A DNA stretch of 64,000 nucleotides from Ignavibacteriales bacterium (GTDB taxonomy: Bacteria > Bacteroidota > Ignavibacteria > Ignavibacteriales > Melioribacteraceae). Positions 17,265 through 25,030 of this stretch are shown here, in pieces. The notes under the pieces were generated by a model. The model searched no databases, was not told the origin of the DNA, and saw only the letters and a program-made list of their open reading frames with translations. The stretch lies in contig JAPLFG010000003.1 in NCBI GenBank assembly GCA_026390795.1, forward strand, positions 1,116,001-1,180,000, in the 5' to 3' direction. Position 1 is the stretch's first letter. Each line of letters opens with the position of its first letter. A program made the translations under genes and the position numbers.

Positions 17265-17267
17265 TTT

Positions 17268-17984
17268 ATGAACGAACAACTGCAGAAAAAATATCCCGAG
17301 ATTCAATTTGCAAGCGACAGATCACTTTTAGTTAAGCTGGGAGATGAAATATCACGTGAGATTCATGAAAGCGTTTTTAAATTATTTTTGACGATCCGTT
17401 CTGCAGGAATCCGCGGTATCCAATCAATTCATCCGGCGTATAATTCAATTCTAATCACTTTTGATTCTTTCTTGATTCATCCTCATGATATACATGATAG
17501 AGTAAAATCATTATTTACAAAAGAAAGTCCGGTTAATATTCCTGCTTCAAGAATGATTGAAATTCCAGTTTGTTATGATGAAGAATTTGCGCCGGATATT
17601 TCTGTTGTTGCCGAACATAATTCTCTTACAACGGAACAAGTGATTCAACTTCATTCTCGCCCGGAATATTTAGTTTATTTTTTAGGATTCTCGCCCGGGT
17701 TTCCGTATCTGGGAGAGATGCCGAAAGAGATTGCTACTCCACGGTTACTAACACCAAGAATAAAAGTACCTGCCGGGAGCGTTGCAATCGGCGGTGATCA
17801 TACCGGAATTTATCCTCTCTCTTCACCTGGTGGATGGAATATTATCGGCAGAACACCGTTACGGCTTTTTTCACCGGAGAAAGAAGATCCGACATTTTTA
17901 AAGATGGGCGACAGAATAAAATTTGTTCCAATAACGAAAAATAAATTCGAACATCAAAAAGAAGTGTCTGAGAAATTAGAATAA
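17268..17984 (+). CDS. pxpB: 5-oxoprolinase subunit PxpB (KipI family)
   Basis: PxpB, with PxpC and PxpA, forms the ATP-dependent bacterial 5-oxoprolinase that opens L-pyroglutamate to glutamate. Family marks are SIHPAYNSILITFD (~60-75), VYFLGFSPGFPYLGEMP (~138-155), TPRIKVPAGSVAIGG and GIYPLSSPGGWNIIGRTPL, ending with LKMGDRIKFVPI. At 238 residues it has the standard length, and it has no signal peptide, so it is cytoplasmic. It starts 3 nt after the GH29 stop and is separated from pxpC by a repeat element that seems to have entered the operon. Confidence 0.95.
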   Translation: MNEQLQKKYPEIQFASDRSLLVKLGDEISREIHESVFKLFLTIRSAGIRGIQSIHPAYNSILITFDSFLIHPHDIHDRVKSLFTKESPVNIPASRMIEIPVCYDEEFAPDISVVAEHNSLTTEQVIQLHSRPEYLVYFLGFSPGFPYLGEMPKEIATPRLLTPRIKVPAGSVAIGGDHTGIYPLSSPGGWNIIGRTPLRLFSPEKEDPTFLKMGDRIKFVPITKNKFEHQKEVSEKLE

Positions 17985-18106
17985 TTGTCTTTGCGATCCC
18001 GATGAAATCGGGAGAAGCAAACTAAAAATAGTTTCTTATAAGAAATTGAAATTGCTTCGTTATTTCCCCGAAGGGACTCCTTCGGGAAATTCCCCGCAAT
18101 GACAAT
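17984..18106. repeat. short palindromic element with GTCATTGCG-type terminal inverted repeats
   Basis: The element opens ATTGTCTTTGCG and closes CGCAATGACAAT, an 11-of-12 match as inverted repeats. Inside are hairpins (CCCGATGAAATCGGG and CCCCGAAGGGACTCCTTCGGG) and GAAGCAA/TTGCTTC arms. No coding potential is seen. It sits between pxpB and pxpC and overlaps the last base of the pxpB stop. The same type of ends occurs at 21149-21231, so this is a dispersed, MITE- or REP-like family. Transcription from pxpB into pxpC would have to pass through it. Confidence 0.75.
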
Positions 18107-18142
18107 TATGAAATAATTTTAGAGGTCAGGAAAAGATTAATT

Positions 18143-19087
18143 ATGCCGTTAATGAAAGTAATCAAACCTGGATTTCAATCTACAATTCAAGATTTGGGAA
18201 GATTTGGTTTTTCTGATCTCGGCATATCTATCTCCGGAGCCGCTGATGTGGTGTCATTTAGAATTGGTAATCTATTACTCGGTAACGAAGAAAGCTCGTC
18301 TGCAATTGAAATGACTTTAGTAGGCGGAGAATTTTTATTCGATTCAGATACGATTATTGCAATTACAGGTTCCGACTTTCAACCGACCATAGACAGAATT
18401 GAAATACCATTATGGACTTCAATTTTTGTAAGATCGGGACAAACAATTAGTTTTGGCGCAACACAGTCGGGCGCAAGATGCTATCTTTGTATTAAAGGCG
18501 GATTTGAAATTGATAATATTCTTGGAAGCTTCTCGACACATCTTCTAACAAGCATTGGCGGATACAAAGGGCGGGTATTATTATCAAATGATGAAATAAA
18601 TTATGCCGGATGTAATTTCAAATACCTTCAACCACTAAAGGTGAAAAGAGAAATAGCGCTTGAATTAATGACACGCGAAAAAATATTCATTACAAATGCT
18701 CCTCAAACCGATAACTTTTCTCCCGAAACTCTTAATCTGTTTTCTTCATCGGTTTACTCCGTAAGTGAAGAAACAAACCGGATGGGTCTTAGACTCACCG
18801 GTCCAATGTTAGAAGGCATCAACAAGCAAGATATTATTACCGAAGGAGTATCGTTAGGCGCAATACAAGTTTCACATGACGGTAATCCGATTATTTTATT
18901 CGTTGAACATCAAACAACCGGCGGTTATCCTAAAATTGCGAATGTGATCTCGGCTCATCTTCACAAAGTCGGGCAACTTCGCCCGCGCGATGAAATTCAA
19001 TTCTCATTTGTATCGATCGAAAAAGCATACGAGATGAGAATGCATCTTGAATCGTTAATTTCACCAATGTCTTTAACCCTGGCATGA
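18143..19087 (+). CDS. pxpC: 5-oxoprolinase subunit PxpC (KipA family, biotin-dependent carboxylase-like domain)
   Basis: PxpC is the second subunit of the ATP-dependent 5-oxoprolinase complex. The start (KVIKPGFQSTIQDLGRFGF, ~5-23) is the family signature, followed by ISGAADVVSFRIGNLLLGN and NSAIEMT-like NEESSSAIEMT. Later come ARCYLCIKGGFE, NRMGLRLTGP, ITEGVSLGAIQVSHDGNPIIL and GGYPKIANVI. At 314 residues it has normal length. Its stop overlaps the start of the MFS gene by 4 nt (ATGA). An alternative ATG lies three codons in and would not change the domain. Confidence 0.95.
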   Translation: MPLMKVIKPGFQSTIQDLGRFGFSDLGISISGAADVVSFRIGNLLLGNEESSSAIEMTLVGGEFLFDSDTIIAITGSDFQPTIDRIEIPLWTSIFVRSGQTISFGATQSGARCYLCIKGGFEIDNILGSFSTHLLTSIGGYKGRVLLSNDEINYAGCNFKYLQPLKVKREIALELMTREKIFITNAPQTDNFSPETLNLFSSSVYSVSEETNRMGLRLTGPMLEGINKQDIITEGVSLGAIQVSHDGNPIILFVEHQTTGGYPKIANVISAHLHKVGQLRPRDEIQFSFVSIEKAYEMRMHLESLISPMSLTLA

Positions 19088-20325
19088 AATCAAACTTGGA
19101 ACACTGGTCAAAATCAATACGGTCCTATCAATGGAAAACTTTATTTGCCGCGCAGCTGGGCTGGATGCTCGATGCAATGGATATAATGTTCTATGCATTC
19201 GCACTTACAGCAATTCAAAGTGAATTTAAATTAAGTTCTGCCGAAGCCGGTGCGCTTGCATCGGTTACTTTAATTGCATCTGCAATCGGGGGAATTTTCT
19301 TTGGTACACTTGCAGATAAAATCGGAAGAGCGCGTGCATTGGTATTCTCAATAATCAGTTATTCAATTTTTACCGCAATGACCGCGACTGCACAATCAAT
19401 CGCCTGGCTTATATTATGGAGAACTCTTGTTGGATTTGGAATGGGCGGCGAATGGTCTGCCGGCTCGGTTTTAGTTTCTGAATCATGGCCGACTGAACAC
19501 CGGGGCAAAGCGATAGGAATTATGCAGTCAGGCTGGGCAATCGGATACATTTTAGCCGCTATTATTTCTGCTGTGATACTTCCTCAATTTGGGTGGAGGA
19601 TTTTATTTGTAGTTGGAATTCTTCCTGCATTTTTAACATTATGGATCCGTAGGAATGTACCGGAGCCTGAAATCTGGATTCGGAATAAAGAAAATCGAAA
19701 AAGTAAGATGACTGATTCGCTTTTAATTATTTTTAAAAAACCGTTACTCAAAAAAACTTTGACAGCATCATTGCTTACGACTTCAGTTCTCTTTGCTTAC
19801 TGGGGTTTATTTACCTGGATGCCAACTTTTCTTTCTAAACCGGTTGAACAAGGTGGAGCCGGTTTGGGAATTGTAAAAAGTTCAACATGGATTGTACCGA
19901 TGCAGATCGGTGCGTTCTTCGGTTATTTATCATTCGGGTTTCTTGCGGACCGTTTCGGAAGAAGACCAGTATTTCTCACATTCTTAATTGCGGCTGCGCT
20001 GCTTGTTCCGCTCTATGGACAGCTCGCGCGTCATGAAATTCTGTTGTTGGTGATCGGACCATTTATTGGATTTTTTGGACACGGATATTTCAGTGTCTTC
20101 GGCGCAATGCTTGCCGAACTTTTCCCGACAAACATCCGTGGCACCGCTCAGGGCTTTACATATAATATTGGAAGGGCTTTTAGTGCTTTAGCCCCGTTTA
20201 TAATCGGCGCACTCGCGGATAATTACGGAATCGGAAGTGCGTTTGCGCTAACAGCGTTTTTCTTTTTGCTTGGCGCAGTAATTATATTTCTATTGCCTGA
20301 AACAAAGGGACAGCAACTCACTTGA
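19084..20325 (+). CDS. MFS transporter, candidate 5-oxoproline or organic-acid importer
   Basis: This 413-residue protein has 12 hydrophobic segments. The MFS motif GTLADKIGRAR lies after TM2, LVGFGMGGEWSAGSV in TM4 and GFLADRFGRRP between TM7 and TM8. Aspartates in TM1 (QLGWMLDAMDIMFYAF) are typical of the organic-acid (AAHS/SHS, NanT-like) branch. It is translationally coupled to pxpC by a 4-nt overlap and followed 8 nt later by pxpA. Transport of 5-oxoproline, or of another precursor fed to PxpABC, is the simplest reading. A sugar-acid substrate such as sialate remains possible given the surrounding glycosidases. Confidence 0.88.
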   Translation: MKSNLEHWSKSIRSYQWKTLFAAQLGWMLDAMDIMFYAFALTAIQSEFKLSSAEAGALASVTLIASAIGGIFFGTLADKIGRARALVFSIISYSIFTAMTATAQSIAWLILWRTLVGFGMGGEWSAGSVLVSESWPTEHRGKAIGIMQSGWAIGYILAAIISAVILPQFGWRILFVVGILPAFLTLWIRRNVPEPEIWIRNKENRKSKMTDSLLIIFKKPLLKKTLTASLLTTSVLFAYWGLFTWMPTFLSKPVEQGGAGLGIVKSSTWIVPMQIGAFFGYLSFGFLADRFGRRPVFLTFLIAAALLVPLYGQLARHEILLLVIGPFIGFFGHGYFSVFGAMLAELFPTNIRGTAQGFTYNIGRAFSALAPFIIGALADNYGIGSAFALTAFFFLLGAVIIFLLPETKGQQLT

Positions 20326-20333
20326 GGTAATGT

Positions 20334-21092
20334 TTGAAAAGGGTTATTGATATTAATTCCGATGTTGGCGAAAGACCCGAGGCGTTAGTCTGCGGAATTG
20401 AAGAAAAACTTATTGGATTAATTTCATCTACAAGCATTGCTTGCGGCGGGCACGCAGGCGATGCTCATTCAATTCTTGAAATAATGAAACTTTGTAAAAA
20501 ATATGATGTTGGAATCGGCGCACACCCGTCGTATCCCGATCGGTTAAATTTTGGCAGGAGCGAATTAAATCTTTCTGCTGAAGAGATTACGCAATTTGTT
20601 TATTACCAGATAGAATCGTTTGTTCGGATTGCAGATGCAAATGGATTTGAAGTCAATCATATAAAACCTCACGGTGCTCTCTACAATGTTGCGGCTAAAG
20701 ATGAAAAAACCGCCATAGCTATTTCAAACGGAATTTCTAAAATCAGCAAGAAATTTATTCTTTATGGTCTGGCAAACTCAATAATGATTGATGTCTGGCG
20801 AAATGAAGGATTTAATGTTGCGGCAGAAGCATTTGCAGACCGCCGTTACGAAGATGACGGCTCACTCCGTTCAAGAAATTTTTTTGACGCTGTCTATTCC
20901 GATCCGGAAGAAGCGGCACAGCAGGCGCTTCTTATTGCCAAGGAAGGAAAAATTCTCTCCCGCAGCGGTCTAGAAATACCAATTGATGCCGATACGATTT
21001 GTATTCATAGCGATACAGAAAATTCACTTGAAATGATTAAAGAAATCAGAAATAAATTTTTAGAATCGGGAATAGGAATTTCTCGAATATAG
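20334..21092 (+). CDS. pxpA: 5-oxoprolinase subunit PxpA (LamB/YcsF family)
   Basis: PxpA is the third 5-oxoprolinase subunit. Signature sequences are VIDINSDVGERPEAL (~4-18), ISSTSIACGGHAGDA, VGIGAHPSYPDRLNFGR and VNHIKPHGALYN, then AAEAFADRRYEDDGSLRSR and ICIHSDTENSL. At 252 residues it has the usual length. The start is TTG behind GAGG; the nearby ATG at 20330 is out of frame and runs into a stop after six codons. A glycosidase-type gene resumes only after a second palindromic element. Confidence 0.95.
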   Translation: MKRVIDINSDVGERPEALVCGIEEKLIGLISSTSIACGGHAGDAHSILEIMKLCKKYDVGIGAHPSYPDRLNFGRSELNLSAEEITQFVYYQIESFVRIADANGFEVNHIKPHGALYNVAAKDEKTAIAISNGISKISKKFILYGLANSIMIDVWRNEGFNVAAEAFADRRYEDDGSLRSRNFFDAVYSDPEEAAQQALLIAKEGKILSRSGLEIPIDADTICIHSDTENSLEMIKEIRNKFLESGIGISRI

Positions 21093-21148
21093 TTTCAACA
21101 CTAAGAATTGTTAAAGCTACACGTTTCAAGCAGCGAGTGTTACAAACA

Positions 21149-21231
21149 CGTCATTACGAGTCCCGCCATTGCGGGACGAAGTAATCTCTTATCAAAGATT
21201 GCTTCTTCCGCTAAAGCGGGATCGCAATGAC
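21149..21231. repeat. short palindromic element with GTCATTGCGA-type terminal inverted repeats
   Basis: It opens CGTCATTACGA and closes TCGCAATGAC, a 9-of-10 inverted match. Internal hairpins are TCCCGCCATTGCGGGA, GAAGTAATCT against AGATTGCTTC, and CCGCTAAAGCGGG. It shares its ends and the GCGGGATCGCAATGAC style with the element at 17984-18106. It lies between pxpA and the GH35 gene and may also act as a transcription terminator for the pxp operon. Confidence 0.75.
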
Positions 21232-21275
21232 AATAATGCGCTCCACAGGGCTTGAATTAAAACTACGGACCTTTT

Positions 21276-23063
21276 ATGAAAAACATTTTATTTTCATTAA
21301 TACTTTTATGTGTAACACTAGCTGCTCAAACTCCTAAACACACATTTTCTCTATCGACTGATAATTTTCTTCTCGATGGGAAACCGTTCCAAATGATAAG
21401 CGGTGAAATCCATCCGGCTAGAGTTCCAAAAGAATATTGGCGGCACCGGATTCAAATGGCAAAAGCAATGGGATGCAATACGATTGCCGCATACATTTTC
21501 TGGAATTATCACGAATCATCTCCAGGCAAATTTGATTTTAAAACCGGGAACCGGGACATATCACGCTTTATCAAAATTGCGCAGGATGAAGGAATGTGGG
21601 TTCTACTGCGACCGGGTCCATATGTCTGCGCTGAATGGGACTTCGGCGGAATTCCTCCTTATCTTTTAAAAATTCCCGATATAAAAGTTAGGTGTATGGA
21701 TCCGCGATACATGAAAGCGGTTGAGAGATACATCAATACATTTTCAAAAATTGTTAAACCGCTTCTTATTACAAACGGCGGACCGATCTTGATGGTTCAG
21801 ATTGAAAACGAGTATGGAAGTTACGGCAATGATAAAAATTATCTTGAAGCTTTGCGGAATATCTGGTTGAAAAACGGTATTAATGTTCCGTTCTATACTG
21901 CTGACGGCGCAACACCTTACATGCTTGAAGCCGGAAACATTGACGGCGCCGCAATCGGTTTAGATAGCGGCTCCAACGAAAATGATTTTGAACAGGCGAA
22001 GAAAAGAAATCCAAATGTACCGGCATTCAGCAGCGAAACTTATCCGGGTTGGTTAACTCATTGGGGCGAAAAATGGGCACGACCGGATACAACAGATTTG
22101 ATGAAGGAAGTAAAATTTCTAATGGACAATAAAAAGTCGTTCAACTTTTACGTTGTGCATGGCGGAACAAATTTTGGATTTACTGCAGGAGCCAATTCCG
22201 GTAGTAAAGGTTACGAGCCCGATCTAACAAGTTATGACTATGATGCGCCGATTAACGAACAAGGATCTCCCACACCAAAATATTTTGCGTTGAGAGATCT
22301 TATTTCCAAGTACGTTGGAAAACTTCCGGAGATACCAAAACCAATTCAAACAATCGAGATTCCCGGAATTAAAATGGAATCATTTTCAAGCGTGTGGGAT
22401 AATCTACCCAAATCAATCTGGTCGGTTCAGCCCAAACCGATGGAAGCATATGATCAGTATGAAGGCTTTATATTATACAAAACAAAATTGATCGGGCATA
22501 AAAACGGAAAACTTACAATCACCGAACTTCATGACTATGCAACAATTTTTCTAAATGGGAAATATATCGGTAAACTAGATAGACGCGAAGCAGAAAAGAC
22601 AATCGATATTCCCATGAGTGATGTTAAAGATCCGGTCCTCGAAATTTTTGTTGAGGCGATGGGAAGAATTAATTTTGCCCAGCAGTTGATTGATAGAAAA
22701 GGAATTACCGACCGGGTTACTCTTAACGGAATGGCTTTGATGAATTGGGAAGTTTGCAACCTTTCATTTAATTCGAGATACATTCAATCAATCAAGCAAT
22801 CGACAATAACTCAAGATAGACCCGGAATATTTTTTAAAGGAACATTTGAACTTTCCAAAACCGGCGACACATATATCGATATGAGCAATTATAAAAAAGG
22901 CGTAGTGTTTTTGAACGGAAACAATCTGGGTCGTTATTGGGAAATCGGACCGCAGAAAAGATTGTACTGCCCTGCTCCATTCTTGAAAAAAGGAAAAAAT
23001 GAGATTGTTGTATTCGATCTTCTTGCATTAAAAAGTGAATTAATTAGCGGCAAAAAAAACTAG
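21276..23063 (+). CDS. beta-galactosidase, GH35
   Basis: This secreted retaining exo-beta-galactosidase has a signal peptide (1-17, ending CVTLAAQ). The GH35 barrel (~24-345) carries MISGEIHPARVPKEYW, GCNTIAAYIFWNYHE, LLRPGPYVCAEWDFGG and MVQIENEYGSYG, with acid/base E179. The nucleophile region is FSSETYPGWLTHWGE with E254. Jelly-roll domains fill ~400-595, with VVFLNGNNLGRYWEIGPQ and LYCPAPFLKKGKNEIVVFD. At 595 residues it has the standard bacterial length. It stands behind the pxp operon and before an SGNH esterase. It would remove Gal from complex N-glycan antennae or mucin-type chains. Confidence 0.95.
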   Translation: MKNILFSLILLCVTLAAQTPKHTFSLSTDNFLLDGKPFQMISGEIHPARVPKEYWRHRIQMAKAMGCNTIAAYIFWNYHESSPGKFDFKTGNRDISRFIKIAQDEGMWVLLRPGPYVCAEWDFGGIPPYLLKIPDIKVRCMDPRYMKAVERYINTFSKIVKPLLITNGGPILMVQIENEYGSYGNDKNYLEALRNIWLKNGINVPFYTADGATPYMLEAGNIDGAAIGLDSGSNENDFEQAKKRNPNVPAFSSETYPGWLTHWGEKWARPDTTDLMKEVKFLMDNKKSFNFYVVHGGTNFGFTAGANSGSKGYEPDLTSYDYDAPINEQGSPTPKYFALRDLISKYVGKLPEIPKPIQTIEIPGIKMESFSSVWDNLPKSIWSVQPKPMEAYDQYEGFILYKTKLIGHKNGKLTITELHDYATIFLNGKYIGKLDRREAEKTIDIPMSDVKDPVLEIFVEAMGRINFAQQLIDRKGITDRVTLNGMALMNWEVCNLSFNSRYIQSIKQSTITQDRPGIFFKGTFELSKTGDTYIDMSNYKKGVVFLNGNNLGRYWEIGPQKRLYCPAPFLKKGKNEIVVFDLLALKSELISGKKN

Positions 23064-23099
23064 GGGATTAGGTTTTTGTACTAAATAAAAGGTATTAAC

Positions 23100-23753
23100 A
23101 TGAAATATTTTTCTAAAATAATTTTTTTGTTCTTATTCTCTTTCATCATACACGCACAAGAGACCAAGAATGTCCAGCCGATAAAAGTGGCGTGTATAGG
23201 GAATAGCATTACCTATGGCTCCGGCATTGCAGACAGAGAAAAAAATTCATATCCGGCTGTATTGGGTAGAATTCTTGGTGATGGTTACGACGTTAAAAAT
23301 TTCGGAGTCAGCGGAAGAACACTTTTAAGAAAAGGTGATTTTCCATACTGGAACGAAAAGACCTATCAAGACGCTCTTGAATTCTTACCTGACATAGTAG
23401 TTATTAAATTGGGCACAAATGATTCCAAGCCGCAGAATTGGAAATACAAAGATGAGTTTGAAAAAGATTACGTCGATTTGATTGATTCATTTAAAAAACT
23501 AAAATCGAATCCGAAAATTTTTATATGCAAACCTGTCCCCGCATTTCATACTGCCTGGGGAATTAATGATTCTGTAATTGTAAACGAGATGATTCCAATG
23601 ATTGAAAATATTAGTAGAGAAAAGAATGTGGAGATTATCGATTTATACGCACCGTTCAAAGATCAAGGAAATTTATTTTCCGATGGAATTCATCCGAATA
23701 AAGACGGTGCGGTAATGCTGGCAAAAGAAATTTATAAGGCAATTATCAAATAA
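23100..23753 (+). CDS. secreted SGNH/GDSL hydrolase, probable carbohydrate O-acetylesterase
   Basis: This 217-residue protein has a signal peptide (1-19, ending SFIIHAQ). SGNH blocks are visible: VACIGNSITYGSG with the nucleophile Ser (block I), NFGVSGRT (block II Gly), IKLGTNDSKP (block III Asn) and FSDGIHPNKDG (block V Asp-His). This order fits de-acetylating esterases such as sialate or xylan acetylesterases. It lies 36 nt after GH35, which suggests removal of O-acetyl groups that block glycosidases. The exact substrate cannot be told from sequence. Confidence 0.88.
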   Translation: MKYFSKIIFLFLFSFIIHAQETKNVQPIKVACIGNSITYGSGIADREKNSYPAVLGRILGDGYDVKNFGVSGRTLLRKGDFPYWNEKTYQDALEFLPDIVVIKLGTNDSKPQNWKYKDEFEKDYVDLIDSFKKLKSNPKIFICKPVPAFHTAWGINDSVIVNEMIPMIENISREKNVEIIDLYAPFKDQGNLFSDGIHPNKDGAVMLAKEIYKAIIK

Positions 23754-23774
23754 TACTTTAATCAGAATTTAATA

Positions 23775-24863
23775 TTACCACACGCCAAGCTCTTGCGCAT
23801 CGGTCACTATTGGAATATTGCTTCGCTCAATATAAAGTGATGCGGCGGAAGAAAATGATGAGGGGAACGTATCTGTTCTATATTCAATTTTAAGAGTTGC
23901 TCTCGCTCCGCTTTCATTCAACTCGAACAAACCGTAATATGTTACTTGGTTGGATGTGAACGTGAATTGATGCGAGGCATTATCTACGGTCCATGATCCT
24001 TCATAAACATGCTGACCGGTTCCACCGTTATCTGCCGCAATAATTTTTTTCCCTTTGTAATATTGGTTATCCGCATCAATCAAAGTGAGAATATCCGGAG
24101 CGCCGCCGGCGCCCCATTTGCTTTTTAGAAGCCATTCACCTGCAATTGTATTTTTGTGATATTTATGAAACAATAATTGATTTGTGAGATACGGTTCGGC
24201 CGGGTGATTGCTTCCTGCATCTTTCCCCAAAGAAAGATAAGGTTGAATTACGTTCGCATAATAAGCCTGCTCAAGAGATTCTCTAATATCAGTTCTTAAA
24301 TAATCAAAAGGAGAAACGTAAGAGCTGCTCGAGCCGGCAGATTCTCCGTCATTCCGGTTTTTATCATTCAACATAAATTCTGCGCTTTGCATCGCTCCGT
24401 AAGTAAGCCCATAACAAACCGGATCGCCGGCTTTAACTTGCTGTCCGACTGAAACCAGTGGAGTTTTTACCTCCATGTGTTTTCCGATTAAGCCGTTGTT
24501 ATATTCGATAGTAATAAAGTATTCGCCGCCCATGTCTTCTATTCTGGTTACCTTGCCATCAGCCCAACTCCTCACGGGAATGCCAAGTATAATATCGATC
24601 CACACATGATCAAGCCCTTCCGGGTGTCCTCCTTGATGAGAACCGAATGCGCCTATTCCCCCGCCAGGCCCTAATACAATCTGACCAACTAATGCCGGAA
24701 GCTGAAGCCGCGTAGAAGATCCCCATGATGGAACCGGCTGTGTTATTGTTCCGTAAACCCAGTCCGGAGTACGAATAGGAATCGGTTCAACGGGATTCTC
24801 CTTTTTGCATCCTAACATAATTACGAGAAAACAAATTAAAATTGGATTTTTACTTTTTTTCAT
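23775..24863 (-). CDS. lipoprotein with degenerate M23/LytM-like domain
   Basis: The N-terminus MKKSKNPILICFLVIMLGCKK is a lipoprotein signal with the lipobox Cys at 19. Residues ~75-170 follow the LytM (M23) beta fold: GHPEGLDHVWIDIILGIPV, SWADGKVTRIEDMGG, GLIGKHMEV and SVGQQVKAGDPVCYG. The final HxH of active M23 peptidases is absent; the equivalent place reads GAMQSAEFML. It is therefore probably a non-catalytic binding version. The C-terminal ~110 residues look like a lipocalin-like/META-type beta domain (IAGEWLLKSKWG, YEGSWTVDNASHQFTFTSN). It is convergent with the SGNH gene and divergent from GH97. Cellular role unknown. Confidence 0.7.
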   Translation of the reverse strand: MKKSKNPILICFLVIMLGCKKENPVEPIPIRTPDWVYGTITQPVPSWGSSTRLQLPALVGQIVLGPGGGIGAFGSHQGGHPEGLDHVWIDIILGIPVRSWADGKVTRIEDMGGEYFITIEYNNGLIGKHMEVKTPLVSVGQQVKAGDPVCYGLTYGAMQSAEFMLNDKNRNDGESAGSSSSYVSPFDYLRTDIRESLEQAYYANVIQPYLSLGKDAGSNHPAEPYLTNQLLFHKYHKNTIAGEWLLKSKWGAGGAPDILTLIDADNQYYKGKKIIAADNGGTGQHVYEGSWTVDNASHQFTFTSNQVTYYGLFELNESGARATLKIEYRTDTFPSSFSSAASLYIERSNIPIVTDAQELGVW

Positions 24864-25030
24864 ATCTCATTATCGAAGTTGTGAGATGATATTTGAATTT
24901 TTCTCCCCTCATATTTAGTCGAAGTTTGGTCTTCCTCAAATAATAACTTAGATTTATCTTTACGCATACAACAAATAAACACGGCTAAGAATTCAAAGAA
25001 AAATTACCCTAATAACTTCAGGATAAAATC

